This document shows positions 24,237-30,854 of a DNA stretch of 30,854 bases, in pieces. A program made the position numbers and the translations under genes. Each line of letters opens with the position of its first letter. Positions within the stretch are counted from its first letter, which is position 1. Below the pieces are notes generated by a model. It was not told the origin of the DNA and searched no databases. It saw only the letters and a list, made by a program, of their open reading frames with translations. This stretch comes from an uncultured Adlercreutzia sp. (GTDB taxonomy: Bacteria > Actinomycetota > Coriobacteriia > Coriobacteriales > Eggerthellaceae): the NCBI RefSeq assembly GCF_958431955.1, contig NZ_CAUASN010000031.1, positions 1-30,854 of the forward strand. The letters are read 5' to 3'.

Positions 24237-25655
24237 ATGGAAGGTGTATCTTTGGAAGAAGGATGCGGAGAGATGGTCGAGAGGATGCTTGCTGCGTTGC
24301 GGAAGCAGGAGCTGGTGTTGAGGGCTGGCATCGGTGTGGGCATCTACCGCTGCCTGCATGAGTGGCCGGTTTGGTTTAACGACGAGGTCTACCACGGTTC
24401 GGCAGTTGAGTTTTTTGCGGGCCCCAATTTTTTCATGTTCCTCGATATCGGGAAGGTTGCAGGCCTCGGCATCTACGTAGCGCTCTGCTTCACAGTGGAT
24501 AAATCACGAAAAAGCGATGGCCTGATGATCGCACCAAGCCTTCTGTGCGCGGCGGGGTTTCTCGCGCCGGTTATTTTCTCATTAGGCGTTCCCGTGGCGC
24601 CGATTATCATGCTCGGCGCGCTCTTCGGCGTTGGGCTTGGAGTCGGCATGCTCTTTGCTCAGTGGATTGAGTTTTTCGGGACAATTCCGCCAATAAAGAC
24701 TCTGCAGGCGCTCGCATTTTCCTATGTTGCACGTTTCTTGCTCCTGCCGTTGTTTGATTCGCCGGATGTGATGACGGGAGCGCTTGGAATACTCGGTATG
24801 GCTCTTGTCTCAGTGCCGGTGACCAGTTGGTGCATCCAGCGGACGGCGACTGCTTTCCCCGTGTCGCGCAATTTGCCCCCGTCGGGAACATTCGTGCGTC
24901 GCAACGGTCTGCTGTTCCTGTTCGTAGCGTTGTTTGCTTTTGCCTACGGCTTGGGAAGTGGCATGACCGACTTGTCCCATGCGCCCCTAGAAACGGGTTG
25001 GGGGAAGGTGATGCCTTCGCTCGTCGTGCTCTTGCTCGTGTTGCGCCTGGGCGACCGCTTCGACCGAACCATTCTCTACGCTTTGTCGTTGCCGCTCATG
25101 CTGGCTGGGCTTTTGGGGGTCGTGTTTCTCGGTTTGCCGATGTCGGTATCCCAGGTGCTCTTGAGTGCAGGGTTCTCGATGTTCCACCTGCTTATCTATG
25201 TAGTGGTATGTTCCGACGCCTTCCAGTCGCATACATCAGCGATGCCGGCAGGAGCTTGCGTACGCGCGTTGGCTCTTGTGGCGGCAGATGTGGCCATTGT
25301 CCTCTTCAAGGCGTTGCCGGTGGGCACGAGGCCGACGGTTGTCTCCGCTGTGGCCATTGTGAGCATTGGCGTCGGCTTTGCGGCGCTTATGCCACGTTTT
25401 GGCATCGAGGGGACCCGCTCGGCGACAGATTTGGTGCGGGACAAGCGCAGGGAGCTTGAAGGACTGGCCGCTGCGCATGGTCTTTCCGCGCGTGAGTCTA
25501 CGGTATTCGAGCTATTGCTGGAAGGGAAGACAGCGGCGCAAATTAGCGAGGAGCTATTCATCTCCAACGGTGCGGTACGTGCTCACTGCAGCCGCATCTA
25601 CGATAAGTTCGGCGTCCATTCTCGCAAGGACTTCGATGCGCTTTTTGAAAGCTAA
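24237..25655 (+). CDS. Membrane-embedded LuxR-family transcriptional regulator 2
   Basis: About 472 residues with eleven or twelve hydrophobic segments (from FFMFLDIGKVAGLGIYVALC to VVSAVAIVSIGVGFAALM) and a C-terminal LuxR helix-turn-helix (LSARESTVFELLLEG, then LFISNGAVRAHCSRIYDKFGV). It has the same architecture as LuxR 1, although the two differ widely in sequence. It diverges from flavoprotein 2 and is its likely ligand-responsive regulator. The start is uncertain: the frame is open from a TTG at 24201, and ATG codons at 24210, 24237 and 24273 are possible. I chose 24237, after AGGG, because the string AGGGCCGATGG is shared with the LuxR 1 start. An earlier start would crowd the tandem GTTTAAAC site. 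The gene ends in an intrinsic terminator. Confidence 0.87.
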   Translation: MEGVSLEEGCGEMVERMLAALRKQELVLRAGIGVGIYRCLHEWPVWFNDEVYHGSAVEFFAGPNFFMFLDIGKVAGLGIYVALCFTVDKSRKSDGLMIAPSLLCAAGFLAPVIFSLGVPVAPIIMLGALFGVGLGVGMLFAQWIEFFGTIPPIKTLQALAFSYVARFLLLPLFDSPDVMTGALGILGMALVSVPVTSWCIQRTATAFPVSRNLPPSGTFVRRNGLLFLFVALFAFAYGLGSGMTDLSHAPLETGWGKVMPSLVVLLLVLRLGDRFDRTILYALSLPLMLAGLLGVVFLGLPMSVSQVLLSAGFSMFHLLIYVVVCSDAFQSHTSAMPAGACVRALALVAADVAIVLFKALPVGTRPTVVSAVAIVSIGVGFAALMPRFGIEGTRSATDLVRDKRRELEGLAAAHGLSARESTVFELLLEGKTAAQISEELFISNGAVRAHCSRIYDKFGVHSRKDFDALFES

Positions 25656-25695
25656 GTTGTTCTCTTGCGGCGGTCGAGCTGTTACGGCCATAGAA

Positions 25696-25727
25696 AAGAG
25701 GGTCCGCCGAATGAAGCGGACCCTCTT
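25696..25727 (+). terminator. Intrinsic terminator after LuxR 2
   Basis: A perfect 12-bp stem, AAGAGGGTCCGC (25696-25707) with GCGGACCCTCTT (25716-25727), and an eight-base loop stand 40 bases after the stop codon. Confidence 0.7.
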
Positions 25728-25980
25728 ACGGGGCAGTAATGGAATGAAGCGGAGATAGATCCGGTATTGTTTCGCTGCGAACGCAGTGGTTCGTAGCTGC
25801 TATTTCCGCCGACACTGTGCGCTTCCCGTTTGACGGGGAGAAATCTGCCATGGATGCGTGCCGCTAGCTGTCGGGATCAGTCCTGCCGCTCACTCGGCTA
25901 TCGGTGTTAATTGCGGTTCGACAGCAAGGAAGAGACTCGACGCAAGGGGTCGAGATCCTGCGCTTGTTTTGAGGCGAAGC
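25728..25980. other. Non-coding gap with several hairpins
   Basis: No convincing gene lies in these 253 bases. Three inverted repeats are visible: GCTGCGAAC/GTTCGTAGC (25774-25797, one G.T pair), CTTCCCGT/ACGGGGAG (25822-25840, one G.T pair) and CTCGAC/GTCGAG (25936-25954). The last may terminate the minus-strand gene at 25981. A 41-codon reading frame on the minus strand has no ribosome-binding site and no recognisable content. Confidence 0.5.
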
Positions 25981-26847
25981 TCATGAAAGATTTTTTGGGG
26001 AGAGCTTGCGGCCCTTCATGAGCTTGGCGCCGAAGGCGCAGATGTCGGTGGCGCCCAGGCCGATGAGCAGCATGGAGAACCCGGCCTTCAGGATCTGCTG
26101 GGCCGTGGCGCCGGTGTCGGACCAGCCGGCGGTGCCGTTCATGCGGTAGCTGTCGAAGAACTCGCTCACCTCGGCGGGGGTGTAGAAGGCCAGCATGCAC
26201 AGCCCGAACACGACGATGATGCAGCCTACCACCATGCCGCAGATGAGGAACACGCGCTCGGGATCGAGCTCGGCGTGGGGCTTCTTGGGGGCAGAGGCCG
26301 GCTTGGCTGCCGTGGGGACGGCGTGGGCCGTGCCCGTCGGACGCGGGGCGGCTTGGGCGGCCGCGGGCGCGCCGTAGGCGGCCTGATAGGCTGCTTGGTG
26401 GGCGGCGACGGCGCCGGCGGCCACGGCGGCCCCCGCCACAGGCTGGCCCGGGTAGGTCTGGGTTACGGCCTGCTGCTCGAGCTCGCGGCCCTGGGCGACG
26501 TAGCCGGCGCCCGAGGGCGTGCAGGCCGGCGCGGCGCCCTCCAGCGGCACGGGGTCGTTGGTCACGGCCGGCTCGGAGGGGTTCAGCTCTTGGGATTGCA
26601 GCACTTCGCCGAGCATCTCGCTCGCATCTCCCGTCGCGGCGGCCTCGACGTCGCCGGATACGCGGGCGGGCTCGCCGCCCGACAGGCTCTCGGCCTGAAG
26701 GGCGCGCCCTTCAGCCTCGTCGTCGGGAAGGGGATGGGCCTCGGCGACAGGGTAGCTGCTGTTCTCGAGCGCTTCCTGCTCGAGCTCGCGGCCCTCGGCG
26801 GTGTAGCCGGCAGAGGTGCCAGGCTCAGGATGGGTGTTCTCAGCCAT
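25981..26847 (-). CDS. Hypothetical membrane protein with repeated N-terminal motif
   Basis: A 288-residue protein not recognised beyond its layout. The first ~195 residues are disordered and rich in Ala, Pro and Glu. They contain a duplicated motif, AGYTAEGRELEQEA near residue 13 and AGYVAQGRELEQQA near residue 119. Two hydrophobic spans follow, VFLICGMVVGCIIVVFGLCM and ILKAGFSMLLIGLGATDICA, and the end is basic (KLMKGRKLSPKNLS). It is probably an inner-membrane protein with a long cytoplasmic tail. The ATG at 26847 has GAGGAGC upstream. Its last ~15 conserved residues are encoded by the 47-bp sequence repeated at 22361-22407, where a different tail follows, so its present C terminus may have been supplied by an inserted cassette. 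Confidence 0.8.
   Translation of the reverse strand: MAENTHPEPGTSAGYTAEGRELEQEALENSSYPVAEAHPLPDDEAEGRALQAESLSGGEPARVSGDVEAAATGDASEMLGEVLQSQELNPSEPAVTNDPVPLEGAAPACTPSGAGYVAQGRELEQQAVTQTYPGQPVAGAAVAAGAVAAHQAAYQAAYGAPAAAQAAPRPTGTAHAVPTAAKPASAPKKPHAELDPERVFLICGMVVGCIIVVFGLCMLAFYTPAEVSEFFDSYRMNGTAGWSDTGATAQQILKAGFSMLLIGLGATDICAFGAKLMKGRKLSPKNLS
26004..26050. repeat. 47-bp direct repeat, right copy
   Basis: Identical to 22361-22407 and in the same orientation. It lies inside the 3' end of the hypothetical membrane-protein gene, 23 bases before its stop. The sequence distal to it (25981-26003) differs from that beyond the left copy. Confidence 0.85.
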
Positions 26848-26901
26848 GGAAAGCTCCTCTCAGGGATGGGGACGATAGAACACCTGTCAGCATAAGGAGC
26901 A

Positions 26902-26925
26902 GGCCGCCCCGAAAACGGAGCGGCC
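26902..26925 (-). terminator. Hairpin after the XRE regulator gene
   Basis: A ten-pair stem (26902-26911 with 26916-26925; one G.T pair when read as minus-strand RNA) with a four-base loop lies downstream of the gene ending at 26987. There is no T tract, so its strength is uncertain. Confidence 0.4.
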
Positions 26926-26986
26926 CGCTAATCGTATGGCGACCGTAGGATTTTCGCCACCATTTCGCAAAACGCTACGGTGCGCC

Positions 26987-27775
26987 TCACATGTCGCTTT
27001 CGGCCGCGGCTTGCTCGCGGGCCTCGTTGTAGTTGGCGACGTTCACGCGGGACAGCAGGATGGAGGCGCGCACGATGAGCCACGCGCTCGCGGCGAGGAG
27101 GGCCACCATCGCGGCGGAGGCAATGCCCTCGACAAGGGCGCCGTGCCCATCGGAGAGGCTTGCGGCGACAACGCCGACGAACAGGAGGAGAAGCCCCGCC
27201 ACGAGGCTGATAGAGAAGGTGCGCTGGGCCTCGCGGCGCTCATCGGCGGTATAGAAGTCCTGGATGTAGGGATGGCTGCGCTGGAACTCGCTGTGTTGGA
27301 AGAAAGCGGGGAGGACAAGCGCGAGCCAGATGCCGATGCCGGTGAACACGGGGATGAGCCCCAGCGCTTCCAGACTCGGGGCGAAGCACTCGGTGACGGT
27401 GCCGACCAGGATGAGCAGCGAGATGCCGATCAGCAACGCGCCCACGCCCGCGGCGATGTGGTTGGCGAAGGCGCGCATGTGCTCGTCGTAGCCGCAGACG
27501 TCCTGGGGCGGCCCGCCGGCGCTCTCGCGCATGACGGCGGCGCGGGCCTGGGCGGCCGCGCTCGGCGCGGCGCAGGTCAGGTCGCCCTGCACGAGGTCGT
27601 CTAAGGTACAGTCGAATATCTGGCACAGCTTCAGCAGCTTGTCCATCTCGGGATAGGCGCGCTCGGCCTCCCATTTGGTGACGGATTGGCGGCTCACACC
27701 CACCATCATGGCCAGCTGCTCTTGGGTCATGGAGTGGGTGGCGCGCAAATGCTGCAGGTTATCGCGGAAACTCAC
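26987..27775 (-). CDS. XRE-family regulator with C-terminal membrane domain
   Basis: A 262-residue protein. Residues ~1-65 form a Cro/C1-type helix-turn-helix (LRATHSMTQEQLAMMVGVSR, then QSVTKWEAERAYPEMDKLLK). After a linker, four hydrophobic spans follow: AAGVGALLIGISLLILVGT, IPVFTGIGIWLALVLPAFF, SLVAGLLLLFVGVVAASL and AAMVALLAASAWLIVRASI. It is a membrane-tethered repressor of the common XRE-DUF type; its targets and signal are not visible. The start is a GTG at 27775 with AAAGGA six bases upstream; the longer frame from 27826 lacks such a site and would add residues before the helix-turn-helix. It stands alone between the hypothetical membrane-protein gene and map. Confidence 0.87.
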   Translation of the reverse strand: MSFRDNLQHLRATHSMTQEQLAMMVGVSRQSVTKWEAERAYPEMDKLLKLCQIFDCTLDDLVQGDLTCAAPSAAAQARAAVMRESAGGPPQDVCGYDEHMRAFANHIAAGVGALLIGISLLILVGTVTECFAPSLEALGLIPVFTGIGIWLALVLPAFFQHSEFQRSHPYIQDFYTADERREAQRTFSISLVAGLLLLFVGVVAASLSDGHGALVEGIASAAMVALLAASAWLIVRASILLSRVNVANYNEAREQAAAESDM

Positions 27776-27925
27776 GGTGCGTCCTTTCGGTGCGAAACGA
27801 TGATCGGTAAGGCGGTGTCGACGCATTCCACTTTACGGTAGCCGACCGCGCGAATCCATCAACTTGCGGCATCATTTTCAAGCGCCCCGCGGTTGCCAAC
27901 CCCAGGTCAGAACGATGGTTGAGGA

Positions 27926-27961
27926 GCGCCGGGAGGGGAAGGTCCCCTCCGCTCCCGGCGC
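27926..27961 (-). terminator. Hairpin after map
   Basis: A perfect 10-bp outer stem (27926-27935 with 27952-27961) with an inner GGG/CCC stem begins ten bases after the map stop. The minus-strand tail is TCCTCAACC, so a canonical T tract is lacking. Confidence 0.55.
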
Positions 27962-27970
27962 GGACGGATC

Positions 27971-28855
<885 letters not shown>

Positions 28856-29080
28856 GGGACGCATCTCCTTGCGTGTTTGCTTCGGAAAACTGTTCGGCGT
28901 CCATGGTACTACAACTTGGCAGGGGGCGAATCTGCTTGTCGGACTGTCCAAAGGCCAGCGGGGGTTGTTGGCGATTTCGCCCTTCCTTTGCGCGAGGGGC
29001 CGTGCTACCCTGAGGCGGATGCGCTCGGCTCGTCGGCCGGGCGCCTGTTGTCGGCGTGCGCGAGGTGCGGGAGGCGCGGT

Positions 29081-30397
29081 ATGGCGGCGGTGAGCCCTGG
29101 AGTGTACAAGAAGGTGCTGGCGGTGCGCCAGGCCTATCCCTTCGACATCGCCTGCCTGCTCATGCGCTTCTTCGGCAGCATGCTGAACATCGGCGTGGTC
29201 ACCATGATCACGTTGTCGGGCTACTCGTTCCTCACGGCGGGGCTCGCCTCCTCGCTCATCGCGCTGTCCATCTTCGTGGTGACGCCGCGGGTGTCCAAGC
29301 GCATCGACGAGCGCGGGCAGTCGGCCGTGGTTCCCAAGGCTGCCGCCGTCTCTCTCGTGGGGCTCGTCGTCCTCGTGGCGAATGTGGCGCTCAAGGGCCC
29401 GGTCTGGCCGCTGTTCGTCGGCGCGTTGCTCGTGGGGTTCTACCCGAGCCCCCAGGCTATGGCTCGCGCGCGGTGGACCTACCTCATTCGCTCGGGGCGC
29501 TTGGGCGAGGCGGCGCCCGACCTGCGCACGATGTTCTCCTACGAGAGCGTGCTGGACGATGCGGCCTTCATCTTCAGTCCCTCCATCTCCATCGCCCTGG
29601 CCGCGGCCATCGCGCCGGTGGCCGGCATGGTGGTCGGGGGCGCCGCCTTCGCTGTGGGCGTGGTGATGCTGTGCGCGTCGAAGGGCACCGAGCCCGTGCC
29701 CGGGTGGAGCGATGACACGGCGGCGGAAAATGCCGCGGCCGAGGTGGAGGGCGAGCCGGCCGCTGCGGGCGGCGAGCCCCCGCGCAAGAGCCTGCTCGCC
29801 ACGTCGGCGGCGGTGCGGGTGCTCTTCGTCATCTACGCCTTCGCCGGATCGTTCCTCGGCCTGTTCGACACGGCCACGGTGTCGCTGTCGGAAGACCTGC
29901 ACAGCCCCGATTTCGCCGGTGCTGTGCTCATGGCCTCGGGCGCGGTGTCCATGACCGTGGGCTTCCTCTTCGGCATGGTGCGCCTGCGGGCGCCCCTGCC
30001 CAAGCAGCTCGTGGTGGCGGCCTGCGCTGTGGGCCTCTCCTTCGGCACCATGTTCCTCATCGACTCGGCGCCCACGCTCATGATCGTGGCGCTTCTGGGC
30101 GCGGCCACCTACTCGCCGCTGCTCATCGTGGCCAACGGCGTATGCGAGCGTGCCGTGCCCGACGCGCGGCTCACGGAGGCCATCACCTGGCTGAACGCGG
30201 GCTACACCTGCGGAGCGGCCTTCGGCCCCACCACGGCCGGCGCCATCATCGATGCCTTCGGCACCATGGCCTCGTTCAAGGTGGGCACGGTGCTGTGCCT
30301 GGGAATGCCCATCACGGCCATCCTGTGCTATCGCATCGTGAAGCGCAACATCCTGCCGGCCTACACCGTCGTGGAGAAGCGCGACTTAGAGAAGTAG
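29081..30397 (+). CDS. MFS transporter
   Basis: A 438-residue membrane protein with about twelve hydrophobic segments split by a charged central loop (about residues 205-240, PGWSDDTAAENAAAEVEGEP), typical of the major facilitator superfamily. The N-terminal half begins FDIACLLMRFFGSMLNIGVV. Near the C terminus, CERAVPDARLTEAITWLNAG and GPTTAGAIIDAFG resemble transport proteins of the drug/sugar efflux type. The substrate is unknown. The start is the ATG at 29081, with GGGAGG six bases upstream; the frame remains open much further upstream, but that part is antisense to map and lacks membrane character. A 225-base gap to map must hold both divergent promoters; no clear hexamers were found. 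Confidence 0.88.
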   Translation: MAAVSPGVYKKVLAVRQAYPFDIACLLMRFFGSMLNIGVVTMITLSGYSFLTAGLASSLIALSIFVVTPRVSKRIDERGQSAVVPKAAAVSLVGLVVLVANVALKGPVWPLFVGALLVGFYPSPQAMARARWTYLIRSGRLGEAAPDLRTMFSYESVLDDAAFIFSPSISIALAAAIAPVAGMVVGGAAFAVGVVMLCASKGTEPVPGWSDDTAAENAAAEVEGEPAAAGGEPPRKSLLATSAAVRVLFVIYAFAGSFLGLFDTATVSLSEDLHSPDFAGAVLMASGAVSMTVGFLFGMVRLRAPLPKQLVVAACAVGLSFGTMFLIDSAPTLMIVALLGAATYSPLLIVANGVCERAVPDARLTEAITWLNAGYTCGAAFGPTTAGAIIDAFGTMASFKVGTVLCLGMPITAILCYRIVKRNILPAYTVVEKRDLEK

Positions 30398-30519
30398 GGC
30401 CCTCCCGCCCGCGCCGCCGCGAGCGTCCCTGTGGAAAAGATGACGGTTTTCCTACTGATTGCGCGTCAGTAAGGGCCGCCTGTCACAATGGGCGCGTGAG
30501 ATTTCGAGAAAGGATCGCC

Positions 30520-30854
30520 ATGGACCAGATGAACTATGCGCCTCAGGCGCCTGTGCCGCCCGCGTCGCGGCAGACCTATCCCGTCGGGTGCCTTTCCGCC
30601 GCCTGGGCCGACGTTAAGGCCACGCCGGGCTATGCGGGCAAGATCGCCCTGCTCGGGCTCATCATGTGCGTGCCCGTGCTGAACTTCGTGGTGCTGGGCT
30701 ACCTGCTGCACTGGTCGCGCGAGGTGCCCTTCGGCGGCCGTACGCCCATGCCGGCGAAGTACGTCACGGGCAAGAACTTCGAGTTCGGCTTCTACGCCTT
30801 CGTCATCAGCCTGGCGGTCGGCGTCGTCGTCAGCGTGGCGGGTGCCATCCTGGG
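30520..30854 (+). CDS. DUF4013-like membrane protein, 5' part
   Basis: The first 111 codons of a gene cut by the window edge. The start region is MDQMNYAPQAPVPPASRQTY. It is followed by KATPGYAGKIALLGLIMCVP and VLNFVVLGYLLHWSREVPFG, the pattern of DUF4013 membrane proteins (a GK-initiated span, VLNF, GYLL..SR). A third span begins at FYAFVISLAVGVVVSVAGAI. The function of the family is not established. The ATG at 30520 has GAAAGGA upstream. A short symmetry, ACTGA-N7-TCAGT (30454-30470), lies in the 122-base gap before it and may be regulatory. Confidence 0.75.
   Translation, partial: MDQMNYAPQAPVPPASRQTYPVGCLSAAWADVKATPGYAGKIALLGLIMCVPVLNFVVLGYLLHWSREVPFGGRTPMPAKYVTGKNFEFGFYAFVISLAVGVVVSVAGAIL

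Overview
The window is high-GC bacterial chromosome with short intergenic gaps, and it most likely comes from an Eggerthellaceae-type gut anaerobe (class Coriobacteriia). That placement is an inference from three things. There are two Tat-exported flavoprotein reductases, each paired divergently with a polytopic membrane protein ending in a LuxR-type helix-turn-helix. There are genes suited to anaerobic life (fdhD and a NrdD-like glycyl-radical domain protein). The housekeeping genes have an actinobacterial flavour (tau-type DnaX with Pro/Ala-rich linkers, SEC-C methionine aminopeptidase). No rRNA or tRNA is present to settle the genus.

Layout. 0.26-3.5 kb: a small HEAT-like protein followed by aconitase (acnA). 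3.7-7.1 kb: Tat flavoprotein 1 diverging from membrane LuxR regulator 1, with a palindromic operator candidate between them. 7.2-9.9 kb: aspS and fdhD. 9.9-10.7 kb: a FitAB/VapBC-type toxin-antitoxin pair with a perfect operator palindrome over its promoter. 10.7-13.6 kb (minus): a penicillin-interacting-type serine hydrolase with an acidic insertion, then a CX5R tyrosine phosphatase. 13.8-18.2 kb: SRP RNA (ffs), a DedA protein, dnaX, ybaB and recR, a replication/repair block. 18.3-18.6 kb (minus): a stand-alone NrdD-like glycyl-radical domain. 18.8-21.7 kb: a 7-TM LuxR regulator diverging from a YfcC/DcuC-type transporter, with an unusual nested inverted repeat between them. 21.8-26.0 kb: an orphan MNT nucleotidyltransferase, then flavoprotein 2 diverging from membrane LuxR regulator 2; this part is visibly less GC-rich. 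26.0-30.85 kb: a hypothetical membrane protein, an XRE regulator with membrane segments, map, an MFS transporter and the start of a DUF4013 protein.

How the genes work together. Three separate membrane-LuxR/effector divergons (two reductases, one transporter) suggest that this strain senses and uses several organic electron acceptors or nutrients at the cell surface. Both flavoproteins have tyrosine where fumarate reductases carry the catalytic arginine, and both lack the usual His/Arg carboxylate-binding motifs, so neither should be assumed to reduce fumarate.

The most notable structural observation is that the flavoprotein 2/LuxR 2 module lies between two identical 47-bp direct copies of the 3' end of the gene at 26.0-26.8 kb. 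This is what insertion of a cassette into the 3' end of a gene would leave. A second notable item is the 106-residue protein that looks like a detached NrdD glycyl-radical domain, a possible counterpart for anaerobic ribonucleotide reductase of the PFL spare part GrcA.
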